A stretch of 64,000 nt of DNA from Variovorax atrisoli 110B (GTDB lineage: Bacteria; Pseudomonadota; Gammaproteobacteria; Burkholderiales; Burkholderiaceae_C), in contig NZ_KB907450.1 in the NCBI RefSeq assembly GCF_000382045.1, positions 1,378,204 through 1,442,203 on the forward strand. The letters are read 5' to 3'. Position numbers and translations under genes: made by a program. The notes under the pieces were generated by a model. It was not told the origin of the DNA, searched no databases, and saw only the letters and a list, made by a program, of their open reading frames with translations. Numbering within the stretch: the stretch's first letter is position 1; each line of letters opens with the position of its first letter. Below, piece by piece: positions 43,750 through 51,783 of the stretch.

Positions 43750-44742
43750 TCACTGGTCGAGCCGGATGCCGACCTTCGCGATGATCGCGCCCCACTTGCG
43801 ACCTTCGGCATCGATGAAGGCCCTGAACTCCTCGGGCGAACCGCCGCCTGCCACCAGCCCCTGGTTGGCAAGCAATTCGCGCACCACCGGCTCCTGCAGC
43901 ACCGCGTTGACGTCGGCGTTGATGCGCTGGACCACCTCGGGTGGGGTGCCGGCTGCAGTGAACAGGCCGTTCCATGCCAGCGACTCGAAGCCGGGATAGC
44001 CCGACTCGGCCACCGTGGGCAGGTCCTTCATGAGCTCCGATCGCTTCGCGCTGGTGATGGCGATGAGCTTCACCCGATGGCCCTGGATGAGCGGCAGCAG
44101 CGCGGGCGCCACCGCGAACAGCGCCTGCGTGTCGCCGGCCGCCAGCGAAAGCCCGGCAGGCGGCGAGCCCGAGAACGGCACGTGCACCGCCTCGATGTGC
44201 GTCGCGCTGCGAAAGAGCTCCATCGTGAGGTGCGACGAACTGCCCGCGCCCACCGAGGCATAGCTGAACCGGTTGCCGCGCGACCTCGCCCATTCGACGA
44301 ACTCGGGCAGCGTGTTCGCGGGGTTGTCGGCCTGCACCGCGAGCACGTTGGGCTGCGAGGTGGTGAGCACGATCGGTGCGAGGTCACGCGCCGGTGCATA
44401 GGGCATGCGGGCGTACATGTAGGGGCCGAAGGCGATCGGGCCGTTGAAGCCGATGCCCAGCGTGTAGCCGTCGTGCGGCGCCTTGGCGACCGTGTCCATG
44501 CCGATCAGGCCGCCGGCGCCGGCCTTGGTCTCGATCACCACGGGCTGCTTCCACATCACGCGCAGGCGGTCTGCGAGCGTGCGGGCGATCAGGTCGAGCG
44601 AGCTGCCGGCCGGCGCGGGCACGATCACGCGCACCGGCTTGGAGGGCCACGCCTGTTGCGATTGCTGTTGCGCCCAGGCGCCTGCGGCGAGTAAACCGGC
44701 TGCAAGAAAGACGGCCAGGGTTGCGAGCGGGTTCTTCTTCAC
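43750..44742 (-). CDS. Bug/TctC-family periplasmic solute-binding protein
   Basis: A 330-residue binding protein starting at GTG 44742, preceded by GGAGG 7 bases away. Leader cut about GAWAQQQ; family loops PVRVIVPAPAGSSLDLIART, VVIETKAGAGGLIGMD and DGYTLGIGFNGPIAFGP. The GTG overlaps the stop of the HxlR gene by 4 bases, so both come from one transcript, and the ligand may be linked to what the regulator senses. No permease genes are adjacent. Confidence 0.85.
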   Translation of the reverse strand: MKKNPLATLAVFLAAGLLAAGAWAQQQSQQAWPSKPVRVIVPAPAGSSLDLIARTLADRLRVMWKQPVVIETKAGAGGLIGMDTVAKAPHDGYTLGIGFNGPIAFGPYMYARMPYAPARDLAPIVLTTSQPNVLAVQADNPANTLPEFVEWARSRGNRFSYASVGAGSSSHLTMELFRSATHIEAVHVPFSGSPPAGLSLAAGDTQALFAVAPALLPLIQGHRVKLIAITSAKRSELMKDLPTVAESGYPGFESLAWNGLFTAAGTPPEVVQRINADVNAVLQEPVVRELLANQGLVAGGGSPEEFRAFIDAEGRKWGAIIAKVGIRLDQ

Positions 44743-45152
44743 CTTGTGGCCTCCTCTCGCGCGGCATCGATCTGCGCATGGTTGGCCTCTGCCCAGCGGT
44801 CGACCGCGATCAGCGTCCTGCTCAGCGACAAGCCCAGCGGACTCAGCCTGTACTCGACATGCGGGGGCACGGTCTGGCGGTCTTCGCGCAGCACCAGGCC
44901 ATTGAGCTCCAGCTCGCGAAGCGTCTGCGTGAGCATCTTCTGAGATATGCCGCCCACCTTGCGCAGCAGCTCGTTGTTGCGCTGCGGCTTGCCGCGCAGC
45001 AGCGGAATCAGCAGCAGCGCCCACTTGTTGGCGATGAGCTCCAGCACGCGGCGCGAGGGGCAGTCAACACTCCACACGTCGGCGCTCGTCGCATCGGCGC
45101 CTGGCTCTGCCACATCCGGCTTCCTCTTCGTCGGCATCTTTGAATTTCCCAT
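44739..45152 (-). CDS. HxlR-family regulator
   Basis: A 137-residue winged-helix protein of the HxlR/MarR-like group: CPSRRVLELIANKWALLLIP at residues 31-50, then GGISQKMLTQTLRELELNGL and VEYRLSPLGLSLSR. One cysteine (Cys31) near the helix start is where HxlR-type redox or aldehyde sensors react. It is divergent from a SugE-like exporter across 94 bases containing a palindrome, and co-transcribed with a Bug binding protein; it probably represses both. Confidence 0.8.
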   Translation of the reverse strand: MGNSKMPTKRKPDVAEPGADATSADVWSVDCPSRRVLELIANKWALLLIPLLRGKPQRNNELLRKVGGISQKMLTQTLRELELNGLVLREDRQTVPPHVEYRLSPLGLSLSRTLIAVDRWAEANHAQIDAAREEATR

Positions 45153-45190
45153 GGTTACCAGAAGGTGCGTACTTGTTGATCGGTGCCCGG

Positions 45191-45206
45191 ACCGGAATTA
45201 TCCGGT
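45191..45206. promoter_or_regulatory. Palindrome in the HxlR/SMR divergent promoter
   Basis: ACCGGA-ATTA-TCCGGT forms a perfect 6+6 dyad around 4 bases, 39 bases after the HxlR start codon and 40 before the exporter ATG. It is the best candidate operator in this gap. Confidence 0.55.
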
Positions 45207-45246
45207 TCCTCTTTTCCGCAACGAACGACAACGAAGGAGTTTTTTC

Positions 45247-45564
45247 ATGGGTTGGCTATTTCTGCTGGCAGCGGGTCTGGTCGAGATCGCGATGGCCGCC
45301 GCGCTCAAGCAATCGGAGGACTGGTCGCGGCTCGTGCCGTCGGTGATCGGCGTTCTGACCGCGCTGTTGAGCATCTACCTTCTGGCAAGGGCCCTGCGCT
45401 ATCTGCCGCTGGGGCCAGCCTACGCGATCTGGACCGGCATCGGCTCCGTGGGCGTGGTGCTGATGGGCGTGTTCTTCTTCGGCGAAGCGCTCTCGGCCGC
45501 GCGAATTGCATGCATCGCGATGGTGATCGGCGGCACCGTAGGCCTGCGCATGGTCCATGGCTGA
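45247..45564 (+). CDS. Small multidrug resistance exporter, SugE/Gdx-like
   Basis: A 105-residue four-helix membrane protein. The essential Glu is at residue 13 (LLAAGLVEIAMAAALKQS), followed by LPLGPAYAIWTGIGSVGVVL, the SugE/Gdx type of SMR signature. Such dimers export guanidinium or quaternary ammonium ions against protons. GAAGGAG precedes ATG 45247. I looked for guanidine riboswitches upstream and saw none; control is probably by the divergent HxlR. A partner SMR subunit is not adjacent, consistent with a homodimer. Confidence 0.8.
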   Translation: MGWLFLLAAGLVEIAMAAALKQSEDWSRLVPSVIGVLTALLSIYLLARALRYLPLGPAYAIWTGIGSVGVVLMGVFFFGEALSAARIACIAMVIGGTVGLRMVHG

Positions 45565-45810
45565 TGCGTAAACGAAACAGAATCGTGACCACACGCATCG
45601 TGCATCCACGGAAGTCGTTTCGACAGTTCCGCCCGGGTAACGAAATGAATAAGAAAGGCTTCCAGAGCCGTTCCGATGGGCATCGACTGTTTAACCACGT
45701 CGACAATGGGCTGATTCGCCGGGGACTTCAAATCGACATGCGCTCGCGGCAATATCCGCATCCCCCGATTCCGTGCCATCCGATCTGACCTGAGGACGAA
45801 GGAGCTTTCC

Positions 45811-46200
45811 ATGTTCGCTACAGCAGAGCGCGCCATCAAGATCCCCGGCCCCGACCATCCCATCACCATCACACCGAACCCGCTGCGCGTGGTGGTGTCG
45901 GTCGATGGCTGCGTCATCGCCGATACCCGCGAGGCACTGACGGTGCGCGAAGCCCACTTCGGCACCGTGCACTACTTCCCTCGCAAGGACGTGAAGATGT
46001 CTCTGCTGGAGCGCACCTCGCATGCGACCTACTGCCCCTACAAGGGCGAATGCAACTACTACAGCATTCCGGCCGGCGGCGAACGCTCGGTGAATGCGGT
46101 GTGGACCTACGAGACACCGTACGAGTCGTTCTCGCAGCTCAAGGACTACGTGGCTTTCTATCCCGATCGCGTCGGCCCCATCGAAGAACGCGTCTACTGA
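45811..46200 (+). CDS. DUF427-family protein
   Basis: A 129-residue small beta-rich protein. PDHPITITPNPLRVVVSVDG and the later LERTSHATYCPYKGECNYYSI are DUF427 hallmarks, with conserved Cys residues near 70-77. GAAGGAG lies 9 bases before ATG 45811. Function of the family is not settled. The 246-base gap before it is AT-richer and contains a possible 47-codon frame without a ribosome site, which I do not call a gene. Confidence 0.8.
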   Translation: MFATAERAIKIPGPDHPITITPNPLRVVVSVDGCVIADTREALTVREAHFGTVHYFPRKDVKMSLLERTSHATYCPYKGECNYYSIPAGGERSVNAVWTYETPYESFSQLKDYVAFYPDRVGPIEERVY

Positions 46201-46246
46201 CACCGACGGCGGCAGAAGGGCACGAAGCCCCGGCCGAATCGAACAA

Positions 46247-46278
46247 AAGCCGGGCCCCGCTTTCGCAGGGCCCGGCTT
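46247..46278. terminator. Bidirectional terminator
   Basis: AAGCCGGGCCC (46247-46257) pairs perfectly with GGGCCCGGCTT (46268-46278). T-rich runs follow rightward (CTTATTTCTT) and A-rich precede on the left (CAAAA), so it can end both the DUF427 gene and the leftward gene at 46313-46693. Confidence 0.75.
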
Positions 46279-46312
46279 CTTATTTCTTCGGCGCCTTCAG
46301 CGCCAGCGCCTA

Positions 46313-46693
46313 TTACAGCGGCAGTGCGTCACCGCGAGCCGCCGCACGGGCAGCGGCACGCACGGCGGAGCGATCGAGACCGCTGGCCAGGACCGGTGCC
46401 ACGCGCGAGGTCACGCCTTCGGCATACGGGTTCTCGCTGTGGGCAGCAGCCACTGCTTCGGCACGGACGGCAGCGCGGCTGGTGGTGGAAGCGATCAGCT
46501 GCACCGGACCCTGGTTGGCACCGTCTGCATACGGGTTGCCGCTGCGTGCTGCAACGACGGCCTGGCTGGCAACGTCGGCGCGGCTTGCGGCCGAGGTCAG
46601 CTGATGCACGCCGTCATAGCTTTCGGCATGGGCGGCGCCGGCAGCAGCCAGCAGGGCGATGGAGATGGCGGAGAGGAGCTTCGAGGCGGTCAT
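46313..46693 (-). CDS. Small exported Ala-rich repeat protein
   Basis: A 126-residue exported protein with leader MTASKLLSAISIALLAAAG-AAHA. The mature part repeats a 35-40 residue unit three times: an SRA-V-AEAVAAA helix followed by S-NPYA-G (SGNPYADG at about 52-59, SENPYAEG at about 87-94). This is the look of small Burkholderiales periplasmic DUF4148-like proteins of unknown function. The start 46693 is chosen for the leader; the upstream frame has none. Confidence 0.6.
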   Translation of the reverse strand: MTASKLLSAISIALLAAAGAAHAESYDGVHQLTSAASRADVASQAVVAARSGNPYADGANQGPVQLIASTTSRAAVRAEAVAAAHSENPYAEGVTSRVAPVLASGLDRSAVRAAARAAARGDALPL

Positions 46694-46911
46694 TTGGATT
46701 TCCTTCAGTTCAGTTCTTTGCATACGGGATGGTTTCGAACCGGTCTTGGGTGGGGCACCGTCCCTTTCGGGGGCGGCCACCTCGCTCGGGGCCTGTTCAT
46801 CCAGACTGGCTTGCTTGGTTGATGTCGGCTGGTCTGTGGGATGAATTGTGAGCCTGCGGATAGGTAAAACCCGGAGCAAAAAGAACCGCGGTGTTCATGC
46901 GGCGGAAACAA

Positions 46912-47385
46912 TCAGCGGGGGGTGGCCTGCGCCACGTTCACCACGCCCTTCATGCCCGCGTCGTAGTGCCCGGGCTGCAGGCAGCCGAAATCGACCCTTC
47001 CTGCCTTGGTGAACTGCCAGACCACTTCACCGGTCATGCCCGGCGCCAGCGTCACCATGTTCGGCTCGGCATGCTCCATCTCGGGGTTCTTCATCATCGC
47101 GGCGTAGTGCGACTTCAGTTCCTGCGCGGTGCCGAGCACCAGTTCGTGCTTGAGCCTGCCCGAGTTCCTCACGACGAAGCGAACGGTCTCGCCCTTCTTC
47201 ACGCTGATGTCCGAAGGCGTGAAGCGCATGCTGTCCGTCATGTCGACCTCCACCGTGCGGGTCGCCTTGGCGGCCACGCCGGGCTTGCCGATGGCATCGT
47301 CGTGCGAGCCCGAGGCAGAGGCGCCTGCGGCGTACGTGGAGAGCAGCGCCGCGAACGCGGAAGTAGCGAGGAATGCGTGTTTCAT
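46912..47385 (-). CDS. Cupredoxin (type 1 copper) exported protein
   Basis: A 157-residue periplasmic protein with leader to about residue 25. Copper ligands of a type 1 site are visible in order: His80 (GRLKHELVLG), then Cys135, His140 and Met145 (DFGCLQPGHYDAGM). FTPSDISVKKGETVRFVVRN is the typical strand before the first ligand. It probably carries copper or single electrons in the periplasm; no partner gene lies next to it. Confidence 0.8.
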   Translation of the reverse strand: MKHAFLATSAFAALLSTYAAGASASGSHDDAIGKPGVAAKATRTVEVDMTDSMRFTPSDISVKKGETVRFVVRNSGRLKHELVLGTAQELKSHYAAMMKNPEMEHAEPNMVTLAPGMTGEVVWQFTKAGRVDFGCLQPGHYDAGMKGVVNVAQATPR

Positions 47386-47565
47386 GAATCGATGCTCCGT
47401 GAATGAATAAGAAAGAAGTCAAAAGAGGCCAGGCCGATACCTCTCATTCTGGAAAGCCCATCCGGCCATGGCCTTTCGCGCGGATTACAAGGGCGTAATG
47501 GCGGAACCGGCCCGTAAGATGGCGCAGCCCTGCCCTCGGGTCTTCATGGAGCGAAGAAGAACAAG

Positions 47566-48420
47566 ATGTCCCATCCCGTCTACCTTTCCAGCTCGAAGCT
47601 GCCGCGCATGCCCGAAGGCAACCGCAACGAATGGCGCGGCTTCTTCGGCCATGGCGCGGAGCTGGAGGCCAATGCCTTCTTTCCGCTGTTCTGGCGCGCG
47701 CTCTTCGGCGAAGGCGACATCCGCCGCGCCCGCTTCGTCGAGGCCTACGACGTCGATGACGAAGACAGCGCCGTCGAGCGCGAGGAGTGCCTGGAAGACC
47801 TCGGTGCCGAAGCCGCCTACCCCTACCTCGTCACCGACAGGGCCACGGCGCTTTCACGGCTCGCGGCACGGCGTGAAGCCATCGTCGCCGCCATCGGCGA
47901 GCGCTACCGGCCGCTCTACGAGGGCTTCGAGGCATGGGCCGCTCAAGGCTTCGACGACCACATCCTGCTGCGCACCGAAGGGCTACCCGATGCCGCAGAT
48001 GCAGAGCCTTGGCTGCGTTCCGAGCTGGCCTTCATCGAGCGGCTGGACGACGCCAAGGCGCTCGCCGGCCTCATGTCGGACCTCTCGCGCCATGACACCG
48101 ATCCGGTCTGGCAGCTGGCGGGCATCGGCGCTTCGCCGCACGGTCCGTGGCCCACGCCGGAGCTGCGAGCTCTGTTTCCCAATCCGAGGCAGCGACAGGC
48201 GCGCAAGCAAGCGAGCGCCCCGCGAGCCGAAGAACGCAAGAACGCGCCCAAGAGCTGGATCGACCCGGCGCTCGAATGGCTGGCCGTCGCGCTGTCCGCG
48301 GGCGCGGCGCTGGGCACCTTTGCGTTCACCCGCTCGATCTGGCCGACCCTGATCGTGTTTCTCTGCGTGGCCGTGGCGCTGGGCTTCGGCGTGGCCAGGC
48401 TGCGCGGGCCGAGGTCATGA
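47566..48420 (+). CDS. Hypothetical protein with C-terminal membrane hairpin
   Basis: A 284-residue protein not recognised as a named family. Residues 1-205 are soluble, acidic and Trp/Glu-rich (FFPLFWRALFGEGDIRRARF, then a helical block AARREAIVAAIGERYRPLYE). Residues about 235-278 form two hydrophobic helices (WLAVALSAGAALGTFAFT, WPTLIVFLCVAVALGFGVA), so the body faces the cytoplasm on a membrane anchor. Start ATG 47566. Confidence 0.6.
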   Translation: MSHPVYLSSSKLPRMPEGNRNEWRGFFGHGAELEANAFFPLFWRALFGEGDIRRARFVEAYDVDDEDSAVEREECLEDLGAEAAYPYLVTDRATALSRLAARREAIVAAIGERYRPLYEGFEAWAAQGFDDHILLRTEGLPDAADAEPWLRSELAFIERLDDAKALAGLMSDLSRHDTDPVWQLAGIGASPHGPWPTPELRALFPNPRQRQARKQASAPRAEERKNAPKSWIDPALEWLAVALSAGAALGTFAFTRSIWPTLIVFLCVAVALGFGVARLRGPRS

Positions 48421-48484
48421 CGAAGGCAAGGGAAACTATCGGGGCCGGCCATGGTCCCAGGCAGCACAAGGAATCCGTCCCACC

Positions 48485-48841
48485 ATGCGCACACTCGCCG
48501 CGAGCGCCATCTTCTGCCTCGTCTCCCTGCTGCATTCCCCGGCCGCATCGGCCCAGTCGCTGAGCTGCGGCGGCACGCTCTCCGGCGTGGGCGACTCCAA
48601 GGTCTCGGTGATCCAGAAATGCGGCGAGCCGATGTCCAAGGAATTCGTCTGCGTGCCGCGTCCGCAGGTCGCCTGGGTGCTTTCTCCCTATCCCGGCGGC
48701 CCGGCGCAGCAGGTGGTGACGCAGCAGTGCGTGCCGATGGAAGACTGGGTCTACTACCGCGGCCAGGGCAACTTCCTCGGCATCGTGAGGTTCTACAACG
48801 GCGCGATCGAGTCGGTGCGCGATGGCGAGAAGATGCGCTAG
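48485..48841 (+). CDS. DUF2845-family exported protein
   Basis: A 118-residue exported protein with leader to about residue 24 (cut SAQS). The mature part has the DUF2845 features LSCGGTLSGVGDSKVSVIQK and KCGEPMSKE, with cysteines at 28 and 46 that probably pair. GNFLGIVRFYNGAIESV ends the domain. Periplasmic small protein of unknown role. Confidence 0.75.
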   Translation: MRTLAASAIFCLVSLLHSPAASAQSLSCGGTLSGVGDSKVSVIQKCGEPMSKEFVCVPRPQVAWVLSPYPGGPAQQVVTQQCVPMEDWVYYRGQGNFLGIVRFYNGAIESVRDGEKMR

Positions 48842-48871
48842 CGGCCGGGCTGTATCGCTGCAGCATGCCGA

Positions 48872-49402
48872 TCAGGGCGGCAGCACCAGCGGCCCGCAGT
48901 TCTCTTCGGTGACGAACACCGACACCAGCCTGGCGTGCTTCACCGGATCGGGGTTCTCCGCGAACAGATGCAGCGTGCCGGGCGGCTCGAAGAAGGTCTC
49001 GCCCGTCCTGTAGTCGCCCGGCGGTCCGCCTGCCAGCTGCGAGCGCACCGTGCCTTCGAGGATGATCGCCGTCACCGAGCCCGGGTGCCGGTGTGCCGGC
49101 GAATAGGCCATCGGCGGAAAGTCGACGATGGCGGTTGTCACCGATTTGCCCGGCACGTGGGGCAGCGCTTCGCATGAGATCACCTTCACCGAGGTGCGGG
49201 GTCGCGCCGCGGCTGCGGAGCCTTCCGGTGCAGGCGCCGACGAGAACATCGGGCGGCTCAACGTGCTGCAGACGTCGTCGATGAGCTGCGCCGTCGATTG
49301 CTTGCTCGCATGCGGCAGCAAGGCCCAACCCATCGACGCGAACGCCAGCACGGCAAAGCCGATGCCCATGGCGCGATGCATTGGAAGCGGCACCGCGTTC
49401 AA
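48872..49402 (-). CDS. Membrane-anchored or exported cupin protein
   Basis: A 176-residue protein: hydrophobic N-terminal segment (GIGFAVLAFASMGWAL, leader or anchor), then a cupin barrel at about residues 85-160 with metal-binding SPAHRHPGS, TAIILEGTV and the second motif PPGTLHLFAENPD. Its start overlaps the stop of the SDR gene by 4 bases, so the two form an operon. It may bind a metal and a small acid; activity unknown. Confidence 0.75.
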   Translation of the reverse strand: MNAVPLPMHRAMGIGFAVLAFASMGWALLPHASKQSTAQLIDDVCSTLSRPMFSSAPAPEGSAAAARPRTSVKVISCEALPHVPGKSVTTAIVDFPPMAYSPAHRHPGSVTAIILEGTVRSQLAGGPPGDYRTGETFFEPPGTLHLFAENPDPVKHARLVSVFVTEENCGPLVLPP

Positions 49403-50136
49403 GGCGTTGCTCCCCGTTGCGCATCTGCCTGCCAGCCCAGCATCCGCTTCGCCTTCTCGCTGCTGACTTCGACGCCGTCCTCGGCGATATTGAAGATGCC
49501 GCCAGGCGAGCGCTGCAGTGCAAGCAAGGCGGCGCGCGCGGCGTCCTTCACATGCAACGGACTCGATCCCTTGGGCGTCGGCGTCGACGTGTTCGGCCCG
49601 TAGAGCTGCCCGTAGCGCAGCACGGTGGCCGCCATGCCCCGCGCGTCCATCACGCTCTGCTCCAGCGCGGCCACGCCATCGACGCTGACGCGGCGCGCGC
49701 CTTCGGCCTGCAGGTCGAGCGGCCGGTCTTCGGTGAAGGGCTTCGGCCCCGGCGCATAGGCCCAGGCGATGCTCTGCGCCACCAGCCGCTTCGCGCCCGC
49801 CGCCTGCGCCGCGGCCACGAGGTTGCGAGTGCCCTCGGTGCGCACCCGCGCATTGAGCACGGCGGCTTGCGCCATGCGCGCCGGATCGAGGTCCCTGGGC
49901 AGGTCGGTGAGCTGGTGGATCACGCCCCAGGGTGCGATGCGCACCAGCGCGTCGTGCAGGGCCGCCGCATCGAACACGTCGACGACGACCGGGTGCACGC
50001 CCATCGCCTCCAGCGCGGCGGCACGGTCCGCACGGCGCGTGGTGCCGTGCACCTCAAAGCCGGCCTCGACCAGCATCGGAACCAGCGCCACGCCCACCGC
50101 GCCGGTGGCGCCTGCCAGAAACACCTTCTCGCTCAT
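49399..50136 (-). CDS. NAD-dependent epimerase/dehydratase-like SDR
   Basis: A 245-residue extended short-chain dehydrogenase. The dinucleotide loop is GATGAVGVALVPML (residues 9-22). The catalytic YxxxK is not in the classical place: the segment AQSIAWAYAPGPKPF has Tyr but no Lys four residues on, so activity may be altered. It starts the operon with the cupin and is divergent from a MocR regulator, which probably controls it. Confidence 0.75.
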   Translation of the reverse strand: MSEKVFLAGATGAVGVALVPMLVEAGFEVHGTTRRADRAAALEAMGVHPVVVDVFDAAALHDALVRIAPWGVIHQLTDLPRDLDPARMAQAAVLNARVRTEGTRNLVAAAQAAGAKRLVAQSIAWAYAPGPKPFTEDRPLDLQAEGARRVSVDGVAALEQSVMDARGMAATVLRYGQLYGPNTSTPTPKGSSPLHVKDAARAALLALQRSPGGIFNIAEDGVEVSSEKAKRMLGWQADAQRGATP

Positions 50137-50233
50137 TGCATTCGTCCTTCCAGGCTGTTCATGTTCACGGGAATGAGCTTAGGTCTACGATGCCCCATCC
50201 AAAAGAGCCAAGAATCGCAGGAATGACCAGGCC

Positions 50234-51670
50234 ATGATGCCGAAGCCCCAAGCACCGAAGGACGCACCCGGACTCGACCGGGCGAAGAAGACGCCGCTCT
50301 TCCGCCAGGTCTACGAGCGCTATCGCAGCGCCATCGAGCAAGGTGCGCTGCGCCCCGGCGACCGGGTCGCCTCCGCGCGCAGCCTGGCGGCCGAGCTCGG
50401 CGTGGCACGCGGCACCATCGAGGCCGCCTACGGGCAGCTGATCGGCGAAGGCTATTTCTCCTCTCGCGGACAGGCGGGCACGGTGGTGTCGCCCTCGTTG
50501 CCGCCGCATCGGCCGGCAAGGCGGGAACCGCAGCGCCGCAACGACAGGCCGGTGCCCGACACGCTCAAGCAGCCGGGCGAGCCGCCCCTCATGCAACTGG
50601 GCATCCCGGCGCTCGATGCGTTTCCGCGCAAGCTCTGGTCGCGGCTCGCCGCCCGCCGCGCGCGGGCCATGAGCGGTGCCGACATGTTCTATGGCGACCC
50701 TTGCGGCTACCCGCCGCTGCGCGAGGCGATCGCGGCCTACCTGCGGGTGTCGCGCGGCGTCCCGTGCCATGCCTCGCAGGTGCTGGTGACGGGCGGCTAC
50801 CGCGCATCGCTCGCGCTCGCCGCACGCACGCTGCTGAAGAGCGGCGATCGCGTCTGGGTGGAGGATCCCGGTTTTCCGCCGACGCAGGAGGTGCTGCGCG
50901 CCGCCGGCCATCGCGCGGTGCCGGTGCCGGTGGACGAAGAAGGCCTCGTCGTCGAGCGCGGCCTGCGCAAGGCGCCCCGGGCGCGCATGGCCGTGGTCAC
51001 GCCCTCGCACCAGGCGCCGCTGGGCGTGTCGATGACGCTCGCGCGGCGGCTTCAGCTGCTCGACTGGGCCTCGAAAGCCGGCGCCTGGATCGTCGAGGAC
51101 GACTACGACGGCGAATACCGCTATGCCGGCGCGCCGCTGCCCGCGCTCAAGAGCCTGGACAGCCACGACCGCGTGCTGTACGCCGGCAGCTTCTCGAAGG
51201 TGCTCTTCCCGGGGCTGGCGCTGGGCTATCTCGTGGTTCCCGAATCGCTGTGCGCGCGCTTCGCGGAAGCGGCATGCGCCTGGTCGAACGGCAGCCCGCA
51301 GAGCACGCAGGCGGTGGTGGCCGACTTCATGCGCGAGGGCCACTTCCCGCGTCACCTGAAGAAGATGCGCCTGCTCTACGCGCGCCGCCGCGCGATGCTC
51401 GTGGCAGCTTTGCAGAAGACCTTCGGCGACGTGGTGCACATCGACCTGCGCAACGGCGGCATGCACCTGATCGCGCGTTTCGACGGGCGCACCGAAGACG
51501 ATGCGACGCTGGCCCAGCGCGCGCAACTGGCGGGTCTCAACTGCCAGCCGCTGTCAGCACGGGGCATCTCGCGGCCGGGCTCGCAGGGGCTGCTGATGGG
51601 CTTCACCAACATCGCCACCGCCGCCGAGGCCGGACGGCTCGCGGCAAGACTGCGCTCGGCGCTGGGCTGA
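50234..51670 (+). CDS. MocR/PdxR-type regulator (GntR helix plus aminotransferase fold)
   Basis: A 478-residue regulator. Residues 14-80 are a GntR winged helix (LRPGDRVASARSLAAELGVA, RGTIEAAYGQLIGEGYF). Residues 120-478 are a class I aminotransferase fold with DPCGYPPLREAIAAYLRVSRG, VEDPGFPPTQEVLRAAGH, VEDDYDGEYRYAG and the PLP lysine in YAGSFSKVLFPGLALGY. Such proteins bind PLP or its amino-acid adducts and regulate neighbours. It is divergent from the SDR/cupin operon across 97 bases. Confidence 0.85.
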   Translation: MMPKPQAPKDAPGLDRAKKTPLFRQVYERYRSAIEQGALRPGDRVASARSLAAELGVARGTIEAAYGQLIGEGYFSSRGQAGTVVSPSLPPHRPARREPQRRNDRPVPDTLKQPGEPPLMQLGIPALDAFPRKLWSRLAARRARAMSGADMFYGDPCGYPPLREAIAAYLRVSRGVPCHASQVLVTGGYRASLALAARTLLKSGDRVWVEDPGFPPTQEVLRAAGHRAVPVPVDEEGLVVERGLRKAPRARMAVVTPSHQAPLGVSMTLARRLQLLDWASKAGAWIVEDDYDGEYRYAGAPLPALKSLDSHDRVLYAGSFSKVLFPGLALGYLVVPESLCARFAEAACAWSNGSPQSTQAVVADFMREGHFPRHLKKMRLLYARRRAMLVAALQKTFGDVVHIDLRNGGMHLIARFDGRTEDDATLAQRAQLAGLNCQPLSARGISRPGSQGLLMGFTNIATAAEAGRLAARLRSALG

Positions 51671-51783
51671 GTGGTCCGGCTCGCCGCGCATTCCGCGGCG
51701 GCCGCTGCCCGCAAACCCCCGCTAAGATGCGCGGCGACACAGAAAGAAGCACAAGCACCAACCGAAGGCAGGGAGGCCTCCGC

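Noticed and set aside
45153..45246. Guanidine riboswitch before the SugE-like gene
   Set aside because: No paired hairpins with ACGR loops or ykkC-like conserved blocks could be found in the short leader.
45644..45787. 47-codon frame before the DUF427 gene
   Set aside because: No ribosome site, no similarity recognised, and the surrounding DNA looks like a promoter region.
50701..51783. Upstream extension of the HEAT gene frame
   Set aside because: It overlaps the MocR gene in another frame and shows shadow composition; the GTG at 51784 has a good ribosome site.
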